A stretch of 64,000 nucleotides of DNA from Rhodosporidiobolus odoratus (Eukaryota; Basidiomycota; Microbotryomycetes; Sporidiobolales; Sporidiobolaceae). The DNA is taken from NCBI GenBank assembly GCA_034387635.1, contig JAOANU010000009.1:372001-436000 (forward strand), in the 5' to 3' direction. The translations under genes and the position numbers were made by a program. Below the pieces are notes generated by a model. That model was given only the letters and a program-made list of their open reading frames with translations. It did no database searches and was not told the origin of the DNA. Below, in pieces: positions 23,619 through 35,193 of the stretch. Numbering within the stretch: the stretch's first letter is position 1; every line of letters begins with the position of its first letter.

Positions 23619-25250
23619 TCACCAGACCCGGAAAACCAATTCAGCCGCTTCACCGCTTAGGAGAACACCACATTCCGCCGCCCGCTCTTTCCCTTCCTCG
23701 AGCATGGCCGTAGTCCAACGCATACTGCCCAGTAATTCGAGCGTCAAGACCATGTCCAGGTGGAGGTAGGAGGGGTAGAGCGTACCTTTTACCGATAGCG
23801 ACCGCTTCCAATCTTCCTTCCGCCCTCTTAAGGCCTCCAATGACATCGTCCACGCCCAGCCTGGGGCGCATGATATCGAGCGTAAGACACTGAAGAGGCA
23901 ATAGCGCCATAATCTTAGCCAATGCGTCGCCACCCCGCCCTCCGCCATCGGCCGAGATGAGCTCGTCGGAAGCGAGGGTGAACGCGTGCAAGAAGGGGGT
24001 TAGGCGGAAGACATTGTCAAGAGGGTGTGAGAGGTCGTTAGCTGTGAGCGAGGCTTGATGCACGGCAAAGCTAGGGGCGGGAGGGGTAGAATGTAGGGAT
24101 GGGGAAAGGACAAGGGAAGGAAGTGGTGTGAGAGTAGTGATTGTTGAATTGACAGGCGGCGGCTGAGGTACCACCGGCGCAAAGTTACAGAAGCTGACGT
24201 CCAACGCCTCGAGGTTAGGTACACTTTGTAGCGCGACAAGGAGGGCCGCGCGGGACACATCGTGGGTGTCGACCAGCGCGAAGGAAGAAAGGGTATTCCG
24301 CACGGCGGAAATGATCGACAGGAATAGCTCGTCCGGGATGGTGAGTTGCCGCAGCGTGAGATGCGTCAAGGGCAGGCTTGGGAAGTGTGGTAAGGAAGGC
24401 GGAGGTGGAAGAGCAGGAGACGGAAGACGAGCGAGCGTGGGCAAGGTGAAGGCCGCGCCGCCCTCGTCATCCTGGTCCGCCACAGCGAGTGAGGTAGGGG
24501 GAAAGGGGGAGTGGTCGGTTGAGCCAGTCTCAAGTCCCGGCGCGTCGGGTGCGACGATGTCAATTTCCCCCGGTTGAGTGTCATCAATTGGCGACGGCAC
24601 TTGTCCCGGCGGTTCCGCCAGATACAAGCCTTTGACATCGAGTCTCCGAAGCTTGTGCGAGTCGCGCACCATGCTGAGGAGCTTGTCCCACCTGACCTTG
24701 CTGCTCGTGAAACCCCTCAACTGGCTCATCCCGCCGCCGCCGTTTCTCAAAGCCTGGCGAAGCGTCTTGAGACCGTCGTCCCCAGCGTCAATCTCGAGAT
24801 GCTGCAGATTGTCGAACAAGAACAGGAGCGGCAGTGCTAGCGTCGAGGGAATCGCTCCGGGGGAAGTAGGTGAGTCGGGCCCCACATGCGATATTGAGAG
24901 GCATTTCGTAGACGACGCAAGGCGGCCCGGCGAAGGTGCTCGCTTGATCGACTCGAGGAAGCCCTGTGCGGCGGCCGCTGAGTGGAGTACGACGTGACGA
25001 TGAAGCAGAAGAATCGCGGGTCCTGGAAAATATAAGGGGAGGGGTATCAGCGACAACCGCAACTCAATTCGTTCGTAGATGAGGGTTACATGGACATACC
25101 CGAGAGGAACTTGCACACCACCATGAACTCATGCAACGCCGACCGTCTCTTACGACTGGCGAGGTCGAGGACAAGCGTCAACAACTCAACGGGCAGCGAC
25201 GCAAGGCTAGTGATGCCGTGGTGCGAATTAGCTAAATCGTTATCTGCCAT
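23619..25250 (-). CDS. F-box-like / leucine-rich protein
   Basis: Three exons (25100-25250, 23786-25022, 23619-23724) encode 497 residues. The N-terminus reads SLASLPVELLTLVLDLASRK ... HEFMVVCKFLSGPAILLLHRHVVL, a typical fungal F-box start (LPxELL..VL...). LRR-like strands follow (LQHLEIDAG, LRRLDVKGLYL, LTHLTLRQLTIPDELF, LEALDVSFCNF). The last intron (23725-23785) was placed by phase. Its predicted role is SCF substrate selection. It is the third F-box-like gene in the window and is arranged head-to-head with MTQ1. Confidence 0.75.
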
Positions 25251-25369
25251 CCTGCAGGGTTGCTAAAGGTCTCCTACGGGGTCGACAAGGGCGAGAAGCC
25301 GGCACCCGAGAACGGCGAGATCGAGTCGAGTCTCGTCAACTCATCTAGGTCACCAACAAGCTTGAACAG

Positions 25370-26606
25370 CCAGGCTGGCTCTCCAACGCTTACTACAAAG
25401 CAATGTCCGGTTCCTCGTGAAGCAGCGGTATTCCCAGTCCTCCTACTTCTCCTCCGCGCCGTCCTCCCTTCTCGACCGTCTCATTGCTCATTACTCGCAA
25501 GGACAACCTCCCGGCGCTTTGGCAGACTCTGCAGAGCAGGCCAAGCAAGAACTACGATGGCTCGACGAGGCGGCTCGGGCTAGAGCTGACAGAGGGGGAC
25601 CTGCATGGGAGGTGAGGCTCGAGGAAATGGTCACGGAAATAGTGCAGCTGGACAAGCCGTTAGCTTACGTCTTAGGTGAGCTCGTCAGTATCCTGCTGCT
25701 GCTGCTCGCAGAATGTTGTGTACTTACGCTCGACTCGCAGGAACCCAACCTTTTCACCCTCTTCCCGCCGAGCTCCTCGTTCGCCCTCCTACCCTCATAC
25801 CTCGCCCCGAGACTGAACACTGGGTCTCTCTCCTCACCGCTCGCTTGCTCGCCACTTCGAGTCTCGCACCCGCCCGCTCCGGTCAGCCCCGACAGCCTTT
25901 CCGCATACTTGACATCGGTACTGGCACAGGCTGTATCGCTCTGGCGTTGACGCATGCGTTGTCCAGCAAAGGTCGTAGGATGGTTCAGACTATTGCCGTC
26001 GATCGTGCTGAGACCGCCCTACAGCTCGCGACAGAGAATGCCAAGCGCTGCGGGCTTCTCTGCCCCGACATCGAGAAGACCGGAACAAACTCGACTCTAC
26101 CGCCGTCGTCTACCTCCGGTGTCTCCCTCCACAAATCAGACATCTTCTCCGACTCGTTCGCAGCCGAGGCGATGCACCTCGCATCGCCCATCGCCGTCCG
26201 CCAACCGTTTGACCTCGTCGTTTCCAATCCGCCCTACATCCCTCTGCTCGAGTACGCTCAACTCGAGCGAAGCGTCCTGGAGTGGGAAGACCGAGGCGCG
26301 CTCGTTGGCGAAGCTGTCTCCGCCCAGGCTCGACAGTCCGGAACCGAATCTCTGGCAGAAGACGACGGACTTGTTTTCTACCGTCGAATTGTTTCTCTCC
26401 TCGAAGGGCTCCTTCGGCCGCCAGATAGTCCGAATACTTCTGCGCTACCGCCTTCGTCGCCGGGGGACAAGAGACCCGTCGTCGCGTTCGAGGTCGGCAA
26501 GGGTCAGGCTAGGTCGGTTGAGCGATTGCTGCTCGAGAGGGGATTCAAGACGGAGGTGGTCAACGATCCGTGGGGCGTAGAACGGGCGGTCTTCGGGTTC
26601 AAATGA
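25370..26606 (+). CDS. MTQ1: Peptide chain release factor N5-glutamine methyltransferase (HemK/PrmC type), 5' end unresolved
   Basis: Exons 25370-25675 and 25741-26606 are well supported; a short upstream exon with the ATG must exist, because a TGA at 25363 closes the frame and CAG at 25367-25369 is an acceptor. The N-terminal helical domain (LVKQRYSQSSYFS ... PLAYVLGTQPFHPL, RPETEHW) precedes a class I methyltransferase with the SAM motif ILDIGTGTGCIALAL and the catalytic VSNPPYIPL that binds the GGQ glutamine. The target is the release-factor GGQ glutamine, most likely mitochondrial RF1 by analogy with yeast Mtq1. A decayed copy of this gene lies at 46987-47560 and shows that the segment NVRFLVKQR is coding. 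Confidence 0.9.
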
Positions 26607-27033
26607 GCATAGCGGAGTCTGCACTACTGGTTCATCACTGCGAGCGACGGCCTCGCGAAACTGATTAGAAGTGCTCGTTTCCTCGCCTGTGTGTTTTGTA
26701 TACCCCGCCATCTTCGCTTGCATAGGCTCGTTCCACTTTCCACGCTCGTACGTGCTTGGCTTGGCTGGCCGCGCTATCCGGAAGCGCTCGCGTCCTTCCG
26801 ACTGACCGTCTTCGAGTTGCCGACTTTGCCGTCGGATCCAATCTTGGAAAGTTTTCCTGAGTCTTGGATGTGTCCGCCTCGCTGGCTTCTGCCTCTACTT
26901 CTAGTACTTGACTGTTACGCTTCCGCTTGACCCTCACCGACACTGCTCAACCCTCAGGGTCACACGCTGTCGAGCTAAGCCGAGTGCCGCCTTGCCACCA
27001 AGCACCTCATCGTCCCACACTCGATCAACTAGC
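26607..27033. other. Intergenic region between MTQ1 and the DUF1275 gene
   Basis: A 427-bp spacer between tandem plus-strand genes, with no recognisable gene or repeat. Confidence 0.4.
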
Positions 27034-28369
27034 ATGAGCGTCGAACCCACCCCATTGAAGCGAGGAGAGTCTAGCCTGGGCACTACGAACGCATCGACCA
27101 CTCCTTCCACCACCATGCCGCCCCGCCCATCTCCTATCTCATTCCTTTCTTCCAATATCGACCAGGACCAAACATTCTGGCAGTTCGCGGGATACTGCTT
27201 CTTGACCGGATTCACTAGTGCACCGACGTTTTTGGCGTGCTACCTATGGTGTGGCTTCCAAAGTGCGTGGCTGGTTCTCCATGTTCATCTTTCTCGCTCA
27301 CCCGATAACGCAGGCTGATTGACGCAATGTCGCACTGCCTGCAGCTGGTGGTCTCGTCCAATTGTCTCTCGCGGTCGCACGGCTCTTTGCAACCGGTGAC
27401 AGGACCTTCCACAAGCCCGATCAACAAGCTCTCACCTCTCTGCTGTCTTTTCTCCTCGGCACCAGCCTTGGACGGATAGGCGACAAGGTCGGCCCGAAGA
27501 AGAGGTGGTGGATTATGACCGCGACGTTCATCATGAGCCTGCTCACGATGGCAGCCGCGCTTTGTGCGCACTTCAGCGGGGAGATCAGCGTTGCAGAGTG
27601 CGTGATGATGCTCTCTCCTTTTGGTCTCCTACCTCCTACTGATTCAGAGTGCTTGGCTGTAGATTTCGCACGAACGCTTCGTGGCAGAACGCAAGAGGGA
27701 TGGCAGCGTTGGGATTTGCGAGTGCCGCCCTTGGTCTGCAGGTTCGTCTCGGTTGCTGCCCATGTCCCTACTCAAGAAGGACTGCTGACATTCTGCGTCG
27801 TTCCGATGTTTAGGGTATCGTTTCGAAGGTTCGCTCTCCACTCATAGCTTTTTCATGCCAGGATTAGTGCTAACATGCTTGCCTCACTTGCCCCTCGACT
27901 TGCCTCCTCGCCTTTCCCGCCGCAGCGCATCAATTGTAGGTCTCGAATCCTTGTGTCACCTGTCACTGCCCTGTGATATCGACTGACCGGCATCTGATGT
28001 CTCTCGTAGCGGCTTTCGGTACCGCCGTCGTCCTGACCACGATCTGGGTCGAGCTGATCAACGACCCCAAGCTTTTTTGCCTCAAGCTCGTCAAGTCTCG
28101 CGACCACCGCGCTCTCTCGGTATTCTTCGTCTTCCTCGGTGGTATGTGTTCGGGCGGCATCGTGTTTGCGAGCTCAAGTGCGGTGGCTTTCGGGGTGGCA
28201 GCCGGTAAGTCCTGACTTCTTACCTTTCTCCTCCGATATTCCCTCTGCATATCCCACTGGAATCCCCTTGTCGAGAAAGGAGGATCGTACTGACGTCTTG
28301 GTCACTGCAGGTCTCCGTATCATCAGCATGCTCTCCTGGCTCCTCGTTCCTACGGAGAAGAAGAAGTGA
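27034..28369 (+). CDS. DUF1275 (YoaK-like) integral membrane protein
   Basis: Seven exons (27034-27262, 27345-27597, 27663-27741, 27814-27828, 27926-27935, 28010-28204, 28311-28369) encode 279 residues. Segments GYCFLTGFTSAPTFLACYLW, TGGLVQLSLAVARLF, LLGTSLGRIGDKVG, NARGMAALGFASAALGLQ, FGTAVVLTTIWVELIND and VFFVFLGGMCSGGIVFASS follow the DUF1275 pattern (small-residue-rich helices, GN/QT-gxxvQL, aasmGlqna). About six membrane helices; a 45-residue Ser/Thr/Pro N-terminus is cytosolic-like. Transport or sensor function is unproven in fungi. Two micro-exons of 15 nt (GIVSK) and 10 nt (RIN plus one base) are needed to complete the conserved GxVSKxINSAFGTAVV block. Confidence 0.88.
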
Positions 28370-29310
28370 AGCACGGACGGGTGGAGGGTCGCAGCCTCGC
28401 CGGGCATATACGCAGACTAGACAGCTCATCTTATCATGTTACTAGACATACTATTCCCTTTGGCCTAATCCTTCTTTGTTATATCGGTTATTCCATGGTT
28501 TGCCTCTGTTCTCCCGCATCAGATTCCGTCTCTGCGCATTGTACCTGAGTAGCTCCGTCATGCAAGTCGCTTCGCTGGTCTCTTCTGCCGCACAGCCTGG
28601 GCTGAAGTCGGGGGAGAAGCGGTCCTCGCAGCGAGAGGAAAAGCAAGAATTGCACGAAGAGAGAAGCGAAGAAGGCAGCAGCGCTAGCACGCACCGCCGT
28701 TCTGCTCGTAATGACAGGCTACTAAATAGACATGCTGCGACGGAGGAAGATATGCCTGGCTTTTCCAGAGCGTGGCGAAGAGGAAAGCAAATGGCAGTCT
28801 GCGCAAGTGAGCGAGAACAGCGAAACCGCATGTGGATCGGATGCGGGCCAGCCCGCTCGCCTATATGGGCTGAGCCTGAACAGTTGTGCGTTGCAAGTCA
28901 AGACCAGGCAGTTCCAATCTGTCTGTTGAGTGTTCAAGGAGGGGAAGCTCGCGGCGTCCAGTGTTGGACGTTTGTCCCGTTTCAACTACACGTAACCGTG
29001 AGTACAGCAGTCTGCGACCACGCACAGGTGCAGAGGATTACTGACTATGCTTTCCCGCTCTTTCCCACTTAATCAAACTTTCTGCTGCCACTCCCTCGCT
29101 CGCCTCTTGCGACTTCCCTTGTTGCGTGCATTCGCTGGTAGAACAGGTACGCGAGCTTCTATCACCGTTCAGGCGGATTGGCAATGGTTCTGACTGCGCT
29201 CGCAACCCTCACCGTCGCTGCGATCACGCTCTGCCGCCTTTATCACCTCCTTCCCCCCTTCCCCCTCCCTCCTTCCCGCCTCTTGCGTCAACCCGAACTC
29301 CCACAGAAAC
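28370..29310. other. Intergenic region, possible small minus-strand coding stretch
   Basis: A 941-bp gap holding the 3' flank of the DUF1275 gene and the promoter/5' UTR of the SR-protein gene. On the minus strand around 28455-28600 a short, charged peptide-like frame ending KPWNNRYNKEGLGQRE contains a CX9C pair, but no start or partner exon could be established, so it is not called as a gene. Confidence 0.35.
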
Positions 29311-31173
29311 ATGTCTGGTCGCCGTCTTTACATTGGTCGCGTTCCGCAATCTGCCACCAACCGTGACTTTCAAGATGTCTTCGGTGCTGTAGGCAAGTTG
29401 GTCGAGGTCAGGATCATGGCCGGTACGTCCTTTTCTCCCCCTTCCCTTCGCCCCGATAAGAGCTCATTTCCGGTACCCTCGCCGTCACGTGTCGGTGATC
29501 GTCAGGCTTCGCCTTCATCGAATTCGACGATCTTAGGGATGCCGAGCAGGCTGTCTCCGAGTTCAACAACAAGGACTTCCTCGGCGAGCGGTGCGTCTTG
29601 TGTCCTTCGTTCTGAGCTACTTTGGACTGATTCTTTCTTTGCTTCGTGGTTGCAGCATTCTTGTCGAGTTTGCCAAGCCCCCTCGCCAGGCGGACGACCG
29701 GTGCGGGCATTTTTGCTCCTGCTTCTATCTTTCTTCTTTTACTAACCAGCTGCACGATCTGCCGCGTTTGTGCAGTTACGGCTCCCGCGGCGGCTACGGC
29801 GGTCCTCCTCCTCCTCGCTACGGTGGTGGCGGCGGCTACGGCGGTGGTGGCGGCTACGACGCCCCGCGCAACCCGCCTGCCAGGCCCGGAAGCGGCTACA
29901 GGCTCCAGGTTGCCGGCTTGAGGGACGGTACTAGCTGGCAGGTACGTCCTGTCTCCATCATTGGACTCACGCGCCGGCGACTGGTCTACCTTGTTCCGAG
30001 GCGAGCTATGGAGAAGAGCCTGCCCACTGACGACGCCGGGCTCAAACGCCAAAATAATGAGCAGCCCGTCGTCGTGGCTGGCTAACCTGGAGGAGGCTTC
30101 GTCGTCTTGCGCGCGTCGTGTCCGTCGTCTGGCTCGGATGATCTTCGTTCGCCCCTCGGTGGTCGTTCGCTCGTTCAGCGCGAGTTCTCGGTTTCGCGTC
30201 GTCTGATGGACATCGTCGTCGAGCGTTTCAGCGCGGCCGTTTTTGCAGCCCACGGTTCACCCGGGGAAATGGGCGTCGTCCGAGGCTTCGCGTAGTTCTT
30301 CATCGCTCGTCGTCCTTGGGACCGTGGTTCGTGGCGTCGTAGGGCGTCGCCTGTCTCGCGAGCCGTGTCCGCCGTCGATGGTGGTGTCGCATGATTCAAC
30401 ACGGACCGGGTCGAAGTGAATCGCAAGCGGGAGAATTGCGCCGCTGACCCGCCGCTTCTCGTCGTTTATTGTCGTCGTCATTGTCGTCGTCTTCGTCGTC
30501 GTTCTGGTTCCGCGTTCTTCGCCATGCAGGACCTCAAGGACCTCGGTCGCTCCATTGGTCCCGTTTCGTTCGCCGATGTCGACAGGAGGGACCCGAGTAT
30601 CGGGTGCGTCTTTTCCCTCTGCCCCTCTTTAACTGCCAGACTGGTGCTGATCATTATTGCTCCGGAATGTCAGTTTCATCGAGTTCAGCTCGCGTCGTGA
30701 TGCCGACGATGCCATCGAGAGGCTGACTGGCAGGGACTGCAACGGCGCTACCGTCACCGTCACTGAAGACGTAGGTTTCTTCCCTACTTCTTGCGTGTCT
30801 TTCTCGTTTTCCCCGCCTCTGCTCGATACAAACCGAGAATGCCAGCAGGTACTGACGGTATGCCCTAATCACATTGCAGCGCGACGCCCCCGCTCCTCGT
30901 TCCCGCTACGACGACCGTCCCTCGGACCGTGGCTACTCCCGCGGCGGCCGCGACGACGACTACCGCTCTTCCACCCGCGACAGGTACGACGACCGCGACC
31001 GCGACTCGCGCCGTCGCTCGCGCTCGCCTGAAAGGTCGTCTAGGAGGAGTCGTTCGCCGGTTGACGGCGCAAAGGCTAGGGATGGTCAGAGGGAAAGGTC
31101 GAGGGAGAGGGAGAGGGAGCGCAGCCCGGTCAGGGAGAGGAGCAGGAGCAGGAGCAGGAGCCCGAGGGAGTAA
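29311..31173 (+). CDS. SR-family splicing factor (two RRMs plus RS domain)
   Basis: Seven exons (29311-29422, 29506-29590, 29656-29700, 29776-29941, 30530-30603, 30674-30770, 30880-31173) encode 290 residues. RRM1 has RLYIGRVPQSATNRDFQDVF and GFAFIEFDDLRDAEQAV; a Gly/Tyr/Pro-rich hinge follows; RRM2 has YRLQVAGLRDGTSWQDLKDL and GFIEFSSRRDADDAIERL. SWQDLKD is the signature of the pseudo-RRM of SRSF1/SRSF5-like proteins. The C-terminus is a classical RS domain with RS/RE/RD dipeptides. It acts in splice-site selection and mRNA export in the nucleus. The intron between SWQ and DLKD is 588 nt, ten times the usual size here, and reading through it adds 44 codons before a stop. Confidence 0.93.
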
Positions 31174-31578
31174 TTAGCTGGCTTGGAGGGAGATCAATCA
31201 CCTTTCGAAGGAGGGAGAAAAATCGGGCAAGACGCAAGATTGGTTGTGGGCGTGGACGTAGTCGCCTAGCTACACAATGTACAATTGACGTGTGTTTATT
31301 CGCCAGTCTAAGATAGGGTTAGAGGAGAGACAGGATCTGGACTTGCCAAGGGACTTTTGTCCTTGTCCCGGTTCCCCGAGGCTCTCCTGTCGAACCACTC
31401 GCTTGGCTTCACGTGCTGTCGCGGAGTCGACGTGAGTATGTTGCACGCCTGCTGAACCCACTCTACCCCCATCTCGTGCTCAAATTGTCTACAAACGACA
31501 TCCGGCCAAGTCCGCTCCGCCGTCCGACAGTAACCGACTCTTTCAAGCCCATCTCGTCCTGCTTCTACCAAGCCAAGC

Positions 31579-34500
31579 ATGGCCACTCTACCCTCACACG
31601 ACCTACAACACTATCCGGCCCATCAGTCCACCTCAAGAACGAGTCTCGAAGACCTCGTCACTGAGGAAGGCTTGGCTAGATTGGCATCTCAACCGGGCAA
31701 GACTGGAGGAGGCGATGAGCATTTGGGGCTGAAGGGGTCACCCACTGCTGTGGCTGTGGGACGGTTGAACAGCAGGACTGGCAAAAGGAAGGAAGATGGC
31801 TGGAGTATTGGATTGCAGCGGATAGCGAAGGACGGCGCGAGCAGAAGGATGCGAGAGCGCGATGGGATGAAGAGCACGCTGCAAGGGGAGGACAAGGACG
31901 AAGGAGACTGGCCAGGCCAGCGTACAGATGTCCTGCAAAAGGCAGCGAAACCGTCTCGACCAGTTGAGGACGACCACTTACCTGCACCCGCATCAATACC
32001 CTCTGTCGCCGCACCCCCGCCACCTTCCGCGCAACCGCCGCTCAGACCCGAACGGCCGCCTCTGCAGTCTATACTCAAACAGCCGCATCCCGCCCAGACG
32101 CCTTCGAGTGAACCCTCCCAGCTCTCCTTCAGCCGCCCACTTCTGCCTCTCCCCTCTGCCTCCCTTACGGTGCCCTCCCCCCCTACGCTACCTACCCCGT
32201 CTCCGTCAGACATAGAGCTCGACTCAAAGTCTCTTGCCCTGCCGTCTCCCTCGCCCTCAGCTTTACATCACCAAACGACCGTTCTTTTCTCCACCCCGGG
32301 CACGACTTCCTCCATTATCCCCCTCTCTTCCCCATCCCACTCTGCGTCTTCCTCCGTACCGTCTTCCTTCCCGGCACCTGATGCACCGGCAGATCCTATC
32401 GGAACCTTTCGAAGCTGGAAATCCAGCGTCATGGGCAGACGGAGCGGAAATATCGACAAGAAACGACTCGCGAGCCTCGGCTTCGAGGAGGAGTTGAACA
32501 GGAGCTATGACTTTTGGGCGAGCTGGAGTCTGAGTATGTGCAATATTGGGGCTTTGCCAGGTACGTTTCTTCCGCTTTCTAGCGCTACCTTGCTTCCCCT
32601 AACCTCCCTTTCCTTATTTTGCGACTGCCAGGCGTCACGCTCGGCGTGCTCACTGCCTTGCGTACTGGAGGGCCACGATTGTACTCCGTGGCCTGGCCTA
32701 TCTCCGGCTTGTTCATGATCTGCGTCGCTGCAGTCTTGGGGGAGATGGCGTCGACTTTTCCGGTGGCAGGAGGCCCATTCACCTGGGTTTTCAGGCTATG
32801 TAGGAGCAAGAAGAGTACAGATCCTTGGGCAAGGTATGCGAGTTGGACGGTCGGGAGCGCATTGCTTTGCTCGCATATTCTGCTTCAGGTGCGTTCATCT
32901 CTAATTTTCGTATTTTGTTTCCTCAGATGTGCTGACGTTGCTCCGCTGTATCGCTCGGGTCAGATTGTCGTGACGTGGCAGTTTGCGCACAATCTGCTGG
33001 GCGTGATCACCCTCTTCACCGGTCGGCACTATTCTTTTTGGGTTACGGTCGCCATATGCTACGTGCGCCTCTCTCCTCTCGTGCTCACTCGATTGTTTCC
33101 TCTTCGCTGACCCTCGCTTTCTGTCACTACGTAGGGTATCTGCATCTTCTCGGGGGCCGTCGTGTCGTCACGCCTCTCCCGCTCGCCATGGCTATGGAGA
33201 TGCTGCGGCGCCCTGATCGTCCTCTTCTTCTTCACTATCAACATCACCCTCCTTGTCCATGCCGACCAGATCCGGTTTGTTCTCTCTCGTCTCTCGTCTC
33301 TTCGATGCCAGCTCATCCCCTTTCCGGCTTCGCAGGTCCGCCTCCTTCGTCTTCACCACTTTCCGCAACAAGACGGGCTTTGAGTCCCGCTCTTATGTAT
33401 ACATGGTCGGCTGGTGCTTGACCTGCGTCGCAACGGGTATGGAAGCATCGGCTCACCTTGCGGAGGATACGAAGACTCCGAGCAGGACAGTGCCTTTGGC
33501 CATGTTCTGGAGCACGGCAGCGAGTTATGTTGTTGGTTGGGTGACTATCGCGGTTTTGCTGGCGGTACGGTCTTGTCTCCTTCGTCCGCCCGTTTAACTA
33601 GAAGGTTGACGATCGCTTATGTGTTTGGCATGTCTTCGCGTTGCAGACCCTCGATACCGTAGGACTCGACCCACAGCTTCAGCCATCCATTGCGCTCATC
33701 GCCAATTCCCTACCACGGGCTTACACTGTCCTGATTCTCGTCTTTGTCCTTCTTTCCTTCCTATTTCAATGCGTTGCGCAGGTGAGTCTGCGTTTCGGTT
33801 CTACATTCGATATTGTCAAGCTGACCGTACCGTGTCCATAGTTGCTCGCCACTTCTCGCTTCATCTGGGCTTTGGCCCGCGAGTCCGCTCTTCCTTGTTC
33901 CACCTTCTTCCGCCGCCTCTCCTCCAAGAGCCGCCAACCGACTCCCGCAATCTGGATCACTATCTTCATCGCCATGCCGGCTCTCCTCCTGCTCGGCATC
34001 GAAACGTCCATCATCTCGACCACCCTACTCGAAGGCGCGGGAATCACCGCGACGGCGAGCTATGTTTGCCCCATCTTGCTCTACTTGTTCTGCGATAAGG
34101 ATGTGCTGAGAGGGGATGGACGGGCCAAGTGGACGCTCAGAGGGGCGAGTAAACCGCTGGCGGTCGCCGCGGCGGTGTTCTTGCTCACTTTTATCGTGAC
34201 TATGTGCTTACCTACGGGGTATCCTGTCACGCCTCGTGCGCTTATTTCCCTTACCACGCAGTCGCTGGGATGTGTGCTGAATACTTTATCCCCGTGTAGT
34301 CACTACTTCGTACGCCTCGGTCGTCCTCCTCGGCGTTCTCCTGCTCAGCTCCATTGCTTGGGTACTTTACGGCAACAGTGCGTGACTTTCCCTTCTCTGG
34401 CTCCGACTGCCAAAGCTGATCTACCCTATCTCCTGTAGGTCATTACGCCGGCCCCATCAAGACTACAACGCGCTGGACCATCGGTGCCGAAGTCGACCTT

Positions 34501-34896
34501 CCTTCGTCATCCTCGCACGGCGGCACCCAGCATCAACAGCAACAACAGCAACAAAAGAAAAAGTCTACAGCCATAGGTGCCCACATCACTACCTCTGCAG
34601 CGCACGGTCGGAGTGCGCATGTGTGGGCCACGAGTGATGCTGGTGGTGGTGTTGAGCGGGGAGGAGAGACCGAAGGGGCTAGTCGGAATATGACGAGGGG
34701 GACGGAGCTGAGTCGGATGACAACTACGACGGGTGGGACGGGCAGTGAGTGGACCGAGGGGACGGAGACGGGTGTGAGCGGGGAGACTGGGAGTTGTGAG
34801 GAGGATGAGGAGAGTGATGAGGGAGAGAGTGAGGGAGAGGAGGAAGATGGAAGGAGGCGGGACGAGGAACAGTCTGTTGGAGGACGTGGACACTAG
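31579..34896 (+). CDS. APC-superfamily amino acid / GABA / choline permease
   Basis: Nine exons (31579-32560, 32632-32888, 32964-33062, 33135-33274, 33336-33564, 33647-33781, 33842-34235, 34300-34377, 34439-34896) encode 923 residues. An approximately 300-residue Ser/Pro-rich N-terminal extension precedes the transporter core, which starts at LASLGFEEELNRSYDFW and continues with SMCNIGALPGVTLG, GEMASTFPVAGGPFTWV, GMEASAHLAEDT, PSRTVPLAMFWS and PVTPLTTSYASVVLLG. These are the landmarks of the UGA4/HNM1/GABA-permease (amino acid-choline transporter) family with 11-12 helices. A polyglutamine patch and a Glu/Gly-rich cytosolic tail end the protein. Core substrates are probably amino acids, GABA or choline; the exact one cannot be told. 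The terminal extensions could carry trafficking or phosphorylation sites. Confidence 0.9.
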
Positions 34897-35193
34897 AACC
34901 GGATCAGATTGTTGTCGTTGTCGCTTCTGTTTCTGGTGTCTATCTCTATGTTGTCTTGTCGTACTCGTATGCGGTTGGCAGTTTGAGTCTGTATAAGTCG
35001 TTGCTCCTTTTTTTCGTGCTTTCGTTCATCATCGCAACGACCTCAGAGCTCTCGCTCGCAGGAGGGACAACACTGTCTGTTACGATAGCTGGTGCATCTG
35101 CGTCGCGGCTGAAATAGTACCAGACAAGGCGGCGGCTTCGGATTGACATCAAGAACGCTTTTCTTCCTTACTTTTCCTGGTGGTACGCCTCGT

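Noticed and set aside
28476..29072. 198-codon plus-strand frame between the DUF1275 and SR genes
   Set aside because: Composition is unlike a folded protein, it has no ATG at its start and no splice-consistent neighbours.
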